From assembly GCA_902799355.1 (NCBI GenBank), contig CADCAG010000012.1:1-64000 (forward strand): a DNA stretch of 64,000 nucleotides, in the 5' to 3' direction. The number at the start of each line of letters is the position of its first letter. Position 1 is the first letter of the stretch. Of this stretch, positions 17,014-26,906 are shown in pieces. This DNA comes from an uncultured Bacteroidales bacterium. Lineage in GTDB: Bacteria; Bacteroidota; Bacteroidia; Bacteroidales; Bacteroidaceae. A model generated the notes under the pieces. That model was not told where the DNA came from and searched no databases. It saw nothing but the letters and a program-made list of their open reading frames with translations. A program made the position numbers and the translations under genes.

Positions 17014-17400
17014 ATGCACTTTTCCGTTCGATTTGTAAGGAAATACCCACTCTCACTGCTCTGCATCCTGCTCATCTGGGTGCTCTCGCTAACTCCCTTT
17101 TTCCCTGAGACGCCCTTCGACGATGTCCAGTTCATCGACAAGTGGACGCACCTCGTCATGTATGGTGGCACGTGTAGCGTCATCTGGTTTGAATACCTGC
17201 GCCATCACAAGGTCATCGAGTGGCGAAAGGTCCTCCTCCTGGCCGTGGTGGGTATGATCTTGCTGGGTGGCCTCATGGAACTTCTTCAGGCCTACTGTAC
17301 CACCACGCGCTCTGGCGAATGGCTCGATTTCTGGGCCGACATCGTCGGTGTCCTGTTAGGCAACGCAGTAGGCTTGCTGATGAAGTCCCTCCGCTCATAA
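17014..17400 (+). CDS. VanZ-like family membrane protein
   Basis: A 128-residue protein with three to four hydrophobic segments and the VanZ-like pattern DKWTHLVMYGG near residue 48 and an acidic-plus-hydrophobic end (WLDFWADIVGVLLGNAVGLL). VanZ relatives are small membrane proteins of poorly known function; VanZ itself gives low-level teicoplanin resistance, but these homologues are widespread and not resistance markers. The start at 17014 follows the -7 box and a purine-rich stretch; an upstream in-frame ATG at 16963 precedes the promoter and was not used. Confidence 0.8.
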   Translation: MHFSVRFVRKYPLSLLCILLIWVLSLTPFFPETPFDDVQFIDKWTHLVMYGGTCSVIWFEYLRHHKVIEWRKVLLLAVVGMILLGGLMELLQAYCTTTRSGEWLDFWADIVGVLLGNAVGLLMKSLRS

Positions 17401-17423
17401 AATAAGATTTTGCTTGAAAATTA

Positions 17424-17474
17424 GTGTCACACTCATTACGCAATGTGTCAATGACTTGCGCGTGAGTGTGACAC
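17424..17474. terminator. bidirectional hairpin between convergent genes
   Basis: A perfect 12-bp inverted repeat (GTGTCACACTCA at 17424-17435 with its complement at 17463-17474) has a second inner stem (CGCAA/TTGCG) in its 27-base loop. It lies between the ends of the VanZ-like gene and cysS and could stop both transcripts, though T-runs are weak on both sides. Confidence 0.55.
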
Positions 17475-17506
17475 CAGTTCTTATATGAGAATCCCTTAGT
17501 CTGGGA

Positions 17507-19012
17507 TTACTTGTTCAGCTTCCAGGTGACACCGTCCTTGGTGTCCTTGACCTCGAAGCCGGCAGCGGCGAGCTCGTCACGAATCTGGTCGCTGGTAGCC
17601 CAGTCCTTGTTGGCCTTGGCCTTAGCACGCAGGTCGAGCACCATATCGACTACTTTGCCGAAGGCTTCTTCGCGGGCGGCGTTGCCTCCGCCAGCAAAAT
17701 TGGCGGACACACTGGGCTGCAGGCCCAGGATATCGATGGCGAAGAGGTGCATGACGTCCTTCAGCTCTGCGAGACAGTCGGCACAGATGGTGCCCTTGTG
17801 GTCGACGAGCTTGTTGATGGTGGTGCAAGCCTCGAAGAGGTGGCTGATGACCTGCGGTGTAGCGAGGTCGTCGTTCATGGCGTCGTAGCACTTCTGGCGC
17901 AGGGCCTTGACAACCTTCTCGGTCTCGGGATCACATGCAGACGAAATCTGAATGCGCTCAAGGTCGCTGATGGCGTTCATCAGCTTCTCCAAGCCCTTCT
18001 CGGCAGCCTGCAAGGCCTCGTTAGAGAAGTCTACGGTACCACGATAGTGGGCGCTCAGGACGAAGAAGCGGATGGTCATGGGAGAGTAGGCCTTCTCGAG
18101 CAGTGGGTGGTTGCCCGTGAAGAACTGTTCCAGGGTGATGAAGTTGTTATACGACTTACCCATCTTCTGACCGTTGATGGTCAGCATGTTGTTGTGCATC
18201 CAGTATTTGACGGCAGGATGCCCCATCGAGGCTTGTGCTTGGGCTATCTCGCACTCATGGTGGGGGAAGATAAGGTCCATGCCACCTCCGTGGATGTCGA
18301 ACTCCTCGCCCAAATACTTGCGACCCATAGCGGTGCACTCGCAGTGCCAACCAGGGAAGCCGTCGCTCCAGGGTGAGGGCCAGCGCATGATGTGCTCAGG
18401 CTGTGCCTTCTTCCACAGGGCGAAGTCGGCCTGGTTCTTCTTCTCGCCAATGCCTGCCAGTTCGCGGCTCTCGTCTTTGATGTTCTCCAGTGAACGGCCA
18501 GAGAGAATACCATAATGGAACTTCTTGTTATAAGCCTCGATGTCGAAGTAGATGCTTCCGTTTGACTCGTAGGCGAAACCGTTATCGATAATCTGCTGAA
18601 CGAGCTGCTGCTGTTCGATGATATGCCCTGTAGCGTGAGGCTCGATAGAGGGGCGCAGCACGTTCAGCGCATCCATATACTGATGGTAGCGGTTGGTATA
18701 GTACTGGGCTATCTCCATGGGTTCGAGTTGTTCCAGACGAGCCTTCTTGGCAATCTTGTCCTCGCCCTCGTCGGCATCGTGCTCCAAGTGGCCTACATCG
18801 GTGATGTTACGTACATAGCGTACCTTGTAGCCCAGATGTTTCAGATAACGGAACAGCAGGTCGAAGGTGATGGCAGGACGGGCATGGCCCAAATGGGGGT
18901 CGCCATAGACAGTGGGACCACAGACATACATGCCCACATTGGGGGCGTGCAACGGCTCGAAGCGCTCCTTCTGGCGCGTCAGCGTATTATAGATAACCAA
19001 TTTCGATTCCAT
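17507..19012 (-). CDS. cysS: cysteinyl-tRNA synthetase
   Basis: A 501-residue class I aminoacyl-tRNA synthetase. It shows the HIGH-type motif ([10 protein letters not shown]), the zinc-binding pattern CGPTVY and [24 protein letters not shown], and the KMSKS loop as KMGKSYNNF. Length is normal. The start at 19012 (MESKLVIYN) was chosen because it lies 20 bases after a strong -7 box and fits the family; a longer frame would run through the promoter. Confidence 0.96.
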   Translation of the reverse strand: MESKLVIYNTLTRQKERFEPLHAPNVGMYVCGPTVYGDPHLGHARPAITFDLLFRYLKHLGYKVRYVRNITDVGHLEHDADEGEDKIAKKARLEQLEPMEIAQYYTNRYHQYMDALNVLRPSIEPHATGHIIEQQQLVQQIIDNGFAYESNGSIYFDIEAYNKKFHYGILSGRSLENIKDESRELAGIGEKKNQADFALWKKAQPEHIMRWPSPWSDGFPGWHCECTAMGRKYLGEEFDIHGGGMDLIFPHHECEIAQAQASMGHPAVKYWMHNNMLTINGQKMGKSYNNFITLEQFFTGNHPLLEKAYSPMTIRFFVLSAHYRGTVDFSNEALQAAEKGLEKLMNAISDLERIQISSACDPETEKVVKALRQKCYDAMNDDLATPQVISHLFEACTTINKLVDHKGTICADCLAELKDVMHLFAIDILGLQPSVSANFAGGGNAAREEAFGKVVDMVLDLRAKAKANKDWATSDQIRDELAAAGFEVKDTKDGVTWKLNK

Positions 19013-19032
19013 ATTCTCTACAAATTTGCTTG

Positions 19033-19040
19033 CAAAGGTA
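19033..19040 (-). promoter_or_regulatory. cysS promoter box TACCTTTG
   Basis: The minus strand reads TACCTTTG then CAAGC, 20 bases before the cysS ATG, in the gap after the oxidoreductase gene. Confidence 0.7.
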
Positions 19041-19080
19041 CGAAAAAAAGGTAAAAGTGAAAAGTGAATAGGGAAAAATT

Positions 19081-20049
19081 TTAGTCCATCGGGTAACGCA
19101 CATCCCACTTCTTGCGCAGGTCGTCCATCAGCTGCATGACGTAGAGCATCTCACGATGCGGCATCTCGCGGGGTTCGAGCAGTCCTTCCCTGAGTGCCTG
19201 ACGGCAGGCCATGAACTGGTATTCGTAGCCCGTAATCTGCTGAGGCACGCGGATGGTCTCAACATAGGTGCGGTCAGGACCGTTGACGGTGATGGTCTGC
19301 GGGTTGTTGACATTGTCGATGATGAGGTTGCCCTCGGTACCGGCAATGACACCGATGTTGTCGCCTACACACGAGGCGCTGGACTGTACGTTAGCCACCA
19401 CGCCATCCTCCAGAATGATGGTGATGGTGTTAGTCAGGTCCATGCCTGTGTCCGACTTCACACAGTAGCCGTCGATGGTCTTGATGGCGCTGTCGTTAAA
19501 CATGCGGACGAAGTTGATGACATAGACGCCGAGGTCGAGTAGGGCACCGCCACAGAGGTCTGGGCGGAAGATGCGCTCCTTCCGACCCATAGAATAGCCC
19601 AAGGTGGCCGTAATCAGCTTGGGAGTACCGATGCGTCCGTCGGCAATGAGGTTGCGCACGATGTTGACAGCAGGCTGATAGCGTGTCCAGATGGCTTCGG
19701 CAAGGAAGACACCACGCTCATGCGCCAGGTCGATGATCTCCTTCGTCTGACGAGCGTTGGCCATGAAGGCTTTCTCTACCAGACAGGGCTTGCCAGCAAG
19801 GATAGCCTGCTTGGTGACGTCGTAATGGTGCGAATGGGGCGTGCCGACATAGATCAGGTCTACGTCAGGGTCGGCCAACAGTTCTGCATAGGAGCCATAG
19901 GCTTTCTTGATGCCCCACTTGGCTGCGAAGGCCTGCGCCGTTTCCAGCTTTCTGGAGCCTACGGCGTAAGCCTCGCAGGTGTTCAGTCCGTTTAAGGTGG
20001 TGGCTGCCTTGTCGGCAATCCACCCCGTACCGATAATACCTACCTTCAT
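19081..20049 (-). CDS. Gfo/Idh/MocA-family NAD(P)-dependent oxidoreductase
   Basis: A 322-residue protein with an N-terminal Rossmann fold ([14 protein letters not shown], residues 3-16), the family EK motif as LVEKAFMAN near residue 95, and a C-terminal dimerisation sheet. Members oxidise or reduce sugars and related polyols. The substrate is not evident. The gene overlaps the iron alcohol dehydrogenase upstream by 4 bases, so the two probably act on related carbonyl or sugar compounds. Confidence 0.88.
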   Translation of the reverse strand: MKVGIIGTGWIADKAATTLNGLNTCEAYAVGSRKLETAQAFAAKWGIKKAYGSYAELLADPDVDLIYVGTPHSHHYDVTKQAILAGKPCLVEKAFMANARQTKEIIDLAHERGVFLAEAIWTRYQPAVNIVRNLIADGRIGTPKLITATLGYSMGRKERIFRPDLCGGALLDLGVYVINFVRMFNDSAIKTIDGYCVKSDTGMDLTNTITIILEDGVVANVQSSASCVGDNIGVIAGTEGNLIIDNVNNPQTITVNGPDRTYVETIRVPQQITGYEYQFMACRQALREGLLEPREMPHREMLYVMQLMDDLRKKWDVRYPMD

Positions 20050-21230
20050 CCTCGTGCCATTTTGTAGATTGCCTCCATATCCTCAGCCTTGAGTACCTTG
20101 AGGGCACCACAAGTGATGGTATTGTTGCGGCTGCACTTGCGTACCATCTCCTTGATTTCCTCGTCGGTGATGTCCTTGCCGATGAGCTCCTTGATATTGA
20201 TAGGCATGCCGATGGCATGATAGAAGCGCTCCATAGCTTGTATGCCCTGCTCGGCTGTGCCCTCAGGATCGGTGAAGTCGTTGGGAACATCCATCACGTT
20301 GACGGCAAAGCGCACGAAGCGACGCAGGTTCTCGTGCATGGTGTAGCGTGCCCAGCTGGGCCAGATGGCAGCGAGACCGGCACCATGGGTGACGTCGAAC
20401 ATGCCGCTGAGCTCATGCTCCAACTGGTGGGTGGCCCAGTCGCCAGTGGCACCACAGCCCGTCAGGTCGTTATGCATCAGCGAGCCGCCCCACATGATCT
20501 GTGCACGATAGCGATAGTCCTCGGGATTCTTCAGCACGGGGAATACGGCGTTCTTGATGTTGCGCAGCGCAGCCTCGGCGAGATCGGTGGTGAAGTCCAT
20601 ATCATCGTCCTTGGTGAAGTAGCGCTCCATGGTGTGCATCATCATATCCGTTACACCAGCGGCTGTCTGGTAAGGAGGCAGTGTCATGGTGCGACGCGGA
20701 TTCAGGATGGCAAACTTAGGGCGACTCATATTGTTAGAATAACCCACCTTCACATCGCCATCCTCATTGGTGATAACCGATGATTCACTCATCTCGCTAC
20801 CAGCGGCAGGAATGGTCAGCACGGCAGCGACAGGCAACATGGTCTTAGGTTCGGCCTTACCCATATAGATATCCCACACGTTGCCCTCGAAAGGTACACC
20901 GTAGCCAATACACTTGGCAGAGTCGATGACACTGCCGCCACCTACAGCCAGGATGAAGTCGACACCCTCCTTGCGGCAGAGGTCGATGCCCTGCTGAGCC
21001 AGTGACAGACGGGGGTTGGGAACGACACCTCCCAAGGTGATATAGTCTACACCACCGTCTTTCAGCAGTCCGCAGATCTTGTCGAGCAGACCTGAGCGCT
21101 TGGCACTCTGTCCACCGTAGTGCACCAGCACCTTCGTGCCACCATATTTCTTTACCAGAAGAGCCACCTGCTCCTCACTCTGTTCTCCAAAAACCACCTC
21201 TGTCGGTGCGTAGTAATTAAAATCTTTCAT
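20046..21230 (-). CDS. iron-containing alcohol dehydrogenase (BDH/YqhD type)
   Basis: A 394-residue group III alcohol dehydrogenase. The NAD(P) motif is present as AVGGGSVIDSAK near residue 95, with candidate metal ligands in VTDMMMHTME and in QLEHELSGMFDVTHGAGLA. YqhD/BDH-type enzymes reduce short aldehydes with NADPH. It forms an operon with the downstream oxidoreductase. Confidence 0.9.
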   Translation of the reverse strand: MKDFNYYAPTEVVFGEQSEEQVALLVKKYGGTKVLVHYGGQSAKRSGLLDKICGLLKDGGVDYITLGGVVPNPRLSLAQQGIDLCRKEGVDFILAVGGGSVIDSAKCIGYGVPFEGNVWDIYMGKAEPKTMLPVAAVLTIPAAGSEMSESSVITNEDGDVKVGYSNNMSRPKFAILNPRRTMTLPPYQTAAGVTDMMMHTMERYFTKDDDMDFTTDLAEAALRNIKNAVFPVLKNPEDYRYRAQIMWGGSLMHNDLTGCGATGDWATHQLEHELSGMFDVTHGAGLAAIWPSWARYTMHENLRRFVRFAVNVMDVPNDFTDPEGTAEQGIQAMERFYHAIGMPINIKELIGKDITDEEIKEMVRKCSRNNTITCGALKVLKAEDMEAIYKMARG

Positions 21231-21276
21231 AATTGTTTGGTTTTTATCTGTTAGTAATGATGTATTTTACGACATG

Positions 21277-23016
21277 TTATTGTGCTGCAAGGGCATCGAG
21301 CCAGCAAAGGAAAGCCACGAGGGAGGCATTCCAGTTGATGGCTATCTCGTTGGAGGCATACGACTCCATGGCATCGACATACGACTCGTCGGCCACGTTC
21401 GAGGGGTAGACGGCATTGCCCAGGCTGTTCTTGTCCTGCTGTCCAGGATTTGGACCACCTACCAGCATGCCAGGAAAGGGTGCCTGGATGCCGTCAGCCT
21501 CTGACGGACGGTGGTGAGGATGCATCGGACTCTTGTCGCCAAAGCCCGTCACGAAGCAGTAGCCCGTGGCATTACGCCCCAGGAGATAGTCGGCATTCTG
21601 GAGGGCGTAGCGACGATACTTGGTATTGCTCTGCATGTTGTCAGCAAAGAGCAGGGCCATGGCCTGGCAGCAGCAGAACTCGGCCAGACAGCCCCAGCCA
21701 AAGTCTTTGGGCTTATTGCCGTAGGGCGACTGGAAGGAGGACTCCTCGACACCCTTGATAGCGTTGTCGCAGTAGTCATACAGCTGGTCGTACATGTCGC
21801 CGCCTATATTCCATGCTGCTTCGGGCTGTGCGTTCGCATCGGTGAGGGCATGATTGTGCGTCATCCACTCAAAGGCACCGAGAGAGGCGACATTGCCCCA
21901 CGTGGGGGTGGTGAACTGTTTGGGCTGGTATTGCTGGGCATCGTCCAGATAGCTCTGCTTACCCGTGAGGCGATAGAGGGCGGTAGCTGCCCAGAAGAAT
22001 TCGTCGTTGGCACTGCCGTCGCCATAGCCGCCCGTAGTGACGGCGGGGTTCTTCAGCGTATGCTGCATATAGAATGCCTTCGGGTGCTCTTTGGCCCACT
22101 GATAGGCGCGTGCTGCCATTGCTGCGGCCTGGGCGCTAAAGCCAGGATAGTCCTGTTGGTAGGGCTCGAAGAGTCGGGCGGCATCGGCCATCACGGCAGC
22201 AAAGTCAAGGGTAGCGGTGACGGTCTTCGCCACCACGTAGCGCTGCTGCTTGCAGTCTGTGGGCATGACGAAGCCCTCGAAGTTGGGTGTTGTCAGCTTA
22301 TGATAGACGCCACCGTCGTAAGGGTCCTGCATAGTAAGGAACCACTTGAGGTTGAACATCATCTCGTCTAAAAAGTCGGGCGTGGCATTGCCACTCTCAG
22401 GGATGTTGGTCTTGAGCTGGGCAAAGTACTGGGGCATCTGCTCGTAGGCAGCAAACATCAGACCGATGCTGAAGGCTGAGTTCACGACATATTTATTATA
22501 GTCACCCGCATCGTACCAACCATAGGGTGAACTAATGACCGTACCGGTAGGGCGTAGTGGTGAGGCGGCAGAGTTGTGTACCAGCACCTTGGTGTCGGCA
22601 TGTCCCAGCGGACGACGATAGACGGGGTCGTCAATGGCTACGCCGGAGCGGATGAGATAGAAGAGGCGCAAGGATGCCGTAGCGATGTCACGATAGGGGC
22701 GTTCACTGACGTGCAGCACGCACTGCTCATCGCCCAGCGTGATGCGATAGTCGCCAGGAGTCGTTAAGTCGCCCAGGTTGACAACATAGCGTGTCTTCTG
22801 TGACAACGGAGAGACGGCCTTGCGTACGCTCTTTGCCTTCAGCACCTTGCCGGAGGGTGTCGTGATACGTAGCTTGTTGACTGCGTTAGTCTCCTCGACA
22901 ACGACGACCTTCTCTTGTTGTGGGTAGTTGCCCACCTGGTTACGACGGATGTCAGGGCGCTGTGCCATAGCACTCAATGGTAAGAGGATGGCTAATGCCA
23001 ATAAGAATTGTTTCAT
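21277..23016 (-). CDS. secreted glycoside hydrolase family 9 endoglucanase
   Basis: A 579-residue enzyme with a signal peptide (MKQFLLALAILLPLSAMAQ), an N-terminal Ig-like CelD_N domain (about 25-105) and a GH9 (alpha/alpha)6 catalytic domain. The catalytic Asp region GWYDAGDYNKYVVN, the substrate motif HPHHRPS and the C-terminal catalytic Glu region ESYASNEIAINWN are all intact. GH9 enzymes cleave beta-1,4-glucan chains. Its start overlaps the ECF gene stop by 4 bases, linking it to the TonB receptor operon. Confidence 0.93.
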   Translation of the reverse strand: MKQFLLALAILLPLSAMAQRPDIRRNQVGNYPQQEKVVVVEETNAVNKLRITTPSGKVLKAKSVRKAVSPLSQKTRYVVNLGDLTTPGDYRITLGDEQCVLHVSERPYRDIATASLRLFYLIRSGVAIDDPVYRRPLGHADTKVLVHNSAASPLRPTGTVISSPYGWYDAGDYNKYVVNSAFSIGLMFAAYEQMPQYFAQLKTNIPESGNATPDFLDEMMFNLKWFLTMQDPYDGGVYHKLTTPNFEGFVMPTDCKQQRYVVAKTVTATLDFAAVMADAARLFEPYQQDYPGFSAQAAAMAARAYQWAKEHPKAFYMQHTLKNPAVTTGGYGDGSANDEFFWAATALYRLTGKQSYLDDAQQYQPKQFTTPTWGNVASLGAFEWMTHNHALTDANAQPEAAWNIGGDMYDQLYDYCDNAIKGVEESSFQSPYGNKPKDFGWGCLAEFCCCQAMALLFADNMQSNTKYRRYALQNADYLLGRNATGYCFVTGFGDKSPMHPHHRPSEADGIQAPFPGMLVGGPNPGQQDKNSLGNAVYPSNVADESYVDAMESYASNEIAINWNASLVAFLCWLDALAAQ

Positions 23017-23522
23017 GGTCTATTCACATATTTAATAATAAGCCAAGTGCCAAAGACCTGCAACAAGATACCAGGCCAGCCGATGGTGACATCGCCGATG
23101 GTGGCTGTGATACCACCCGTGATGGCTAGTTCGCCAAGGGCTCCGAGCATCATGCTGACCAGTACGACAGCGATTAGCAGTAGTAGGCTAACCGTCTTGA
23201 AACGTTGTGCTGCCAGTCCTGCAACGAGCGCAATGACAGCGAGTTTCAGTGTCATGACAGGCATGACTTCCCAGGCGGGCATACCCGTGATGGCATGGTT
23301 GACCAGTGGTGAGGCCAGCGCTGCCAGCAGTCCCGTTTTCCAGCCGAACTTATAGGCACCGGCGAGGATGACGAACGACAGGGGGGCGAAGATGATGCCA
23401 CCCTGTGGGATGAGGTGAAACACCTGAGGCAGTATCAGGTTGCAGGCCACGAATACCATGGCCCACAGATAGGTCTTTGCCTCGGCATAGTTGTACGCAT
23501 ACAGTTTTACATTTGCTTCCAT
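23013..23522 (-). CDS. probable ECF-type transporter S component
   Basis: A 169-residue membrane protein with five to six hydrophobic segments and a conserved-looking core (AGAYKFGWKTGLLAALASP). The size and topology fit substrate-binding S components of energy-coupling-factor vitamin transporters. The TonB receptor directly upstream would bring the same substrate across the outer membrane. The substrate is unknown; a vitamin or corrinoid is a guess from family habits. Confidence 0.6.
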   Translation of the reverse strand: MEANVKLYAYNYAEAKTYLWAMVFVACNLILPQVFHLIPQGGIIFAPLSFVILAGAYKFGWKTGLLAALASPLVNHAITGMPAWEVMPVMTLKLAVIALVAGLAAQRFKTVSLLLLIAVVLVSMMLGALGELAITGGITATIGDVTIGWPGILLQVFGTWLIIKYVNRP

Positions 23523-23577
23523 ATCATTAAACTTTAATCTTTAATCTTTAACCTTTAACCTTTAACCTTTCAACTTT
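23523..23577. repeat. simple-sequence spacer between TonB receptor and ECF gene
   Basis: The 53-base gap is built from imperfect 7-base units of the type CTTTAAT/CCTTTAA. The TonB receptor stop codon TAA is part of the block. Confidence 0.6.
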
Positions 23578-25447
23578 AGAAGTTCACACTCACGCCACCC
23601 ATAAACGTAGCACGAGGCATGGGATAGCCAAGGTTGATTTCGTAGCTTTGTGCCAACAGGTTCTCTCCACGTGCCCAGATGCTGAGGGCTTTCGTGGCAG
23701 CATAGGTGACGCTGGCGTTGACCAGACAGAAGTTCTCCTTGGTTTCGTTGGTGCCCACCTCGGTATAGAGGCTATTCAGATACTGCACGCCCAGCGTAGC
23801 CAACCACTTGTCCTGACGGTAGTCGACACCCAGATAACCCGTAGCCTCTGGAGCAGCGACAATCTTCTCCTTCATATGCAGGTATGAGGCGTTGGCATTG
23901 ATATTGAAGCAGGGACAGACAGGGTATCTCGCCTCCAGTTCAACACCCCAATTCTCGATTTCGCCTGTGTTCACATTCTGCATATTGATGGTCTGAATGA
24001 GGTTGTCGGCCTTGATATAGAAGAGGTTGGCACCATAGCTGATGCCGCCGTTCAGACGGTGACGCCACGACAGCTCGTAGTTCCATAGGCGCTCTGGCTC
24101 CAGATTTTCGTTTGCCGACTTATAGAGAAACATCTCCTTGGGGTTAGCACGGCGGAAACCCTTGCTGACCATCGCTTTCACCTCGCCAGTAGTGATAGGA
24201 CGAACGACGATACCTGCCTGAGGAATCCATTCACCACCAGCGATAGAGTGGTGGTCGTAGCGCAGACCGGCATCTATGGTGAGCCAGTCGGTCAGGTCCT
24301 GGCGGAAATCCACATAGGTGGCAATGCCATTGGCACGTGAGTTACAACTCTGCATCAGACGCTGTGGGGTGGTCACCTCCTCATCGGTCTCACGGTTGGT
24401 ATAGTAGGCACGTCCATAGAGATGCTGGTAGTCAACGCCGACAGTGGTGTGGTTGCCCGCAAACAGCTGGGCAGACTGGTACAGAGAGATGCCGGAAACA
24501 GCATCCTTAGAACGGAACAGGTCGCTCTGAGGCTTGCCACCCTCTGCATTATAGCCATCGTTGATCTTATGACGTCCGAAGTTGGAATAGGCACTCAGCG
24601 CACCACTGGTCCAGCCGTAGTTGTTGGTCAGCGCTACCGACACCTCACCACGGGTGATATACTGGTCGTTCTCCAACTTCAGCTGGGTGGTGGCGCCAGG
24701 GTTTGACGCGTTCCAGTGTGTCACGTTACCACTCAGCGAGGCACTCCAGTTCTCGTTGATGTCATAGCCCAGCTTCAGGTAGCCTCCATACTGCTCAAAG
24801 CCCATATTGGGACGGTGGTTGTCGGTGCGGCCATACTGTGCACCAATGGTGCTGCTGAACTTACCACTGCGCAGTTGGTTGGAAGCTTCGGCCTGTATGG
24901 TGCCATAGCTGCCCACAGCAACGTTAGCTTGTGTCGATGTGCCACAGCTATTAACTGGACGGCGCGTCACAATGTTGATGACGCCACCCATGGCGTTGGA
25001 GCCATAGAGCACGCTGGCAGGACCACGCAACACCTCTACACGATCGGCCATCATGGTCTGGTAGCTGTCGCTGAGGGGGTGGCCATAGATGCCCTGATAC
25101 TGTGGATGACCGTCGATGAGTACCATCAGCTGGCCGGTGCCACCCGATACGCCACGAAGGTTGATGCCACCAGCGGCACCTGTTGATACACCATAGCCTA
25201 TCATGGAGCGTGAGGTGACAAAGAGTCCGGGCACCTGTTGCATCACGGTAGGCAGGATGCTCGTCTGGTGCTCTTTGGTGAGGGCTTCGCGATTGATTAC
25301 CGTTACTGTCATGGGCAGGTGGCGCACGTCTACTGCGCTGCGCGTACCTGTCACTACCACCTCTTGCAGAGCCAACGAGTCAGCGGTCTGCGCTTGTGCG
25401 ACCGTTGCTGTCAGCGCTACAATAGCAAGGGATATCATTTTTCTCAT
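23576..25447 (-). CDS. TonB-dependent outer-membrane receptor
   Basis: A 623-residue receptor: signal peptide (cleavage after TVAQA near residue 19), plug domain starting at LQEVVVTGTRSAVDVRHLPM with the RVEVLRGPASVLYGSNAMGG motif, and a 22-strand barrel ending in aromatic Phe (GGVSVNF). It lacks the carboxypeptidase-like N-terminal domain of SusC types and so resembles vitamin or metal-chelate receptors such as BtuB. Grouping with an ECF S component supports a vitamin-type ligand; grouping with GH9 genes may be chance. Confidence 0.88.
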   Translation of the reverse strand: MRKMISLAIVALTATVAQAQTADSLALQEVVVTGTRSAVDVRHLPMTVTVINREALTKEHQTSILPTVMQQVPGLFVTSRSMIGYGVSTGAAGGINLRGVSGGTGQLMVLIDGHPQYQGIYGHPLSDSYQTMMADRVEVLRGPASVLYGSNAMGGVINIVTRRPVNSCGTSTQANVAVGSYGTIQAEASNQLRSGKFSSTIGAQYGRTDNHRPNMGFEQYGGYLKLGYDINENWSASLSGNVTHWNASNPGATTQLKLENDQYITRGEVSVALTNNYGWTSGALSAYSNFGRHKINDGYNAEGGKPQSDLFRSKDAVSGISLYQSAQLFAGNHTTVGVDYQHLYGRAYYTNRETDEEVTTPQRLMQSCNSRANGIATYVDFRQDLTDWLTIDAGLRYDHHSIAGGEWIPQAGIVVRPITTGEVKAMVSKGFRRANPKEMFLYKSANENLEPERLWNYELSWRHRLNGGISYGANLFYIKADNLIQTINMQNVNTGEIENWGVELEARYPVCPCFNINANASYLHMKEKIVAAPEATGYLGVDYRQDKWLATLGVQYLNSLYTEVGTNETKENFCLVNASVTYAATKALSIWARGENLLAQSYEINLGYPMPRATFMGGVSVNF

Positions 25448-25465
25448 TTCTTCTTTATTGTATTA

Positions 25466-25856
25466 CTATTTTGTGTTGACGATGTTCTTGAATGACGAGC
25501 CGAAGATGACGTACTGTGTGTTACCGGCAATGGTACCCTCGTTCTGTCCCCATAGGAAAGGCCAGTCGTCGTAGTTCTCGAAGTGGTCGGGCTTGCGGAA
25601 CAGCAGACCGGGAGCTACATTGCTCGGGGGTGTTGTTCAGACGTACGGCACCACCCTGTACGGTACGTACACCGTGGTGGATAATCTCAATACCAGAGTT
25701 CTTCTCATCATTGAATCCTCCATTGAAGCTGTTGCTGAACACCAGCACATTGACCCCCTGGCGTTCGAAATACTCGAGATCGTTCAGTTGGAGATTCTGG
25801 GCATGGGTTGCTGTCATCGACAACAATCCGATCATCACAAGTAGTAGTTTTTTCAT
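25466..25856 (-). pseudogene. broken gene: GH9-type N-terminus fused to a frameshifted tail
   Basis: The frame opens with a signal peptide (MKKLLLVMIGLLSMTATHAQ) and LNDLEYFERQGVNVLVFSN, then IIHHGVRTVQGGAVRLNNTPEQ; this matches the N-terminal domain of extended GH9 proteins, where a Trp follows PEQ. Here the frame breaks. From about 25616 a different frame continues without interruption (VAPGLLFRKPDHFENYDDWP and onward) to a stop at 25466. Most of the gene is therefore deleted and the remaining ends are out of frame. The origin of the tail is unresolved. It lies 18 bases upstream of the TonB receptor and may still supply its promoter. Confidence 0.65.
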
Positions 25857-25950
25857 GTTGGTACCTTGTTTAATATAGTTTTTGGGGTTAAAAAATTAGA
25901 CGTGCCACATGGTTATTTGTCAAATGGCAGGTACCAAATATTATAGAACA

Positions 25951-26904
25951 TTAACGTTCTCTCAGTAGTTCGCGACACTGCTCAAGGATGGCTAACAGTT
26001 CATCGGCCTTCTCAGCACGTAGCATCTTGATACGTGTCTCACGGAAGTTAGGAATGCCTTTGAAGACCGGGCTGGCAGCAAGATGACGACGGGTATGCAG
26101 AATACCACGATACTCATCGATACGCTCTATATTGATGCGTAGCTGTTCTTCCAAGACATCGATTTTCTCGTCGAGCGTCAGCTCTTGCTTGCTGAAGAGC
26201 CATGGCTGACCAAAGGTGGCGCGACCAATCATCACAGCATCGACGCCATACTCATCGAAGGCACGGTCGGCATCCGCCAAAGTCTTGATGTCGCCATTGC
26301 CGATGATGGGAATGTGGATGCGGGGATTCTTCTTGACCTCACCAATGAGCGTCCAGTCAGCCTCGCCAGTATACATTTGGCTACGGGTACGTCCGTGGAT
26401 GGTCAGCGCCTGGATGCCACAGTCCTGCAACTGCTCTGCCAGCGTGGTGATGATGAGCTGTTCGTGGTTCCAACCCAGACGGGTCTTTACGGTAACGGGG
26501 AGCTTAACAGCCTGTACCACCTTCTCTGTAATCTCCAGCAGCTTGGGAATGTTCTGCAGCATGCCTGCACCAGCGCCCTTGCCTGCCACCTTCTTGACGG
26601 GACAGCCAAAGTTGAGGTCGATGACGTCAGGACCAGCCTGCTCTACTATCTTGGCAGCCTCCACCATGGCGTCGACATCGCGACCATAGATCTGGATACC
26701 TACAGGACGCTCCTCATCGCTGATGGTCAGCTTCTTGACCGTCGACTTCACATCGCGCACCAGTGCCTCTGCCGATACAAACTCCGTATAAACCATAGAA
26801 GCACCGAACCGCTTGCACAGCATGCGGAAACCGATGTCTGTGACATCCTCCATGGGTGCGAGGAAGATGGGGCGCTCGCCAAACTCGATATTGCCTATCT
26901 TCAT
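25951..26904 (-). CDS. dusB: tRNA-dihydrouridine synthase
   Basis: A 317-residue FMN enzyme with a TIM barrel. Seen motifs: FLAPMEDVTDIGFR, catalytic Cys in DLNFGCPVKKV, TVKTRLGW, IHGRTRSQMY and GNGDIKT. It reduces uridine in the D-loop of tRNA; the best subfamily match is DusB-like, but the exact position modified is uncertain. It follows sufS after 2 bases, so the two are probably co-transcribed. Confidence 0.9.
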   Translation of the reverse strand: MKIGNIEFGERPIFLAPMEDVTDIGFRMLCKRFGASMVYTEFVSAEALVRDVKSTVKKLTISDEERPVGIQIYGRDVDAMVEAAKIVEQAGPDVIDLNFGCPVKKVAGKGAGAGMLQNIPKLLEITEKVVQAVKLPVTVKTRLGWNHEQLIITTLAEQLQDCGIQALTIHGRTRSQMYTGEADWTLIGEVKKNPRIHIPIIGNGDIKTLADADRAFDEYGVDAVMIGRATFGQPWLFSKQELTLDEKIDVLEEQLRINIERIDEYRGILHTRRHLAASPVFKGIPNFRETRIKMLRAEKADELLAILEQCRELLRER

Positions 26905-26906
26905 AC

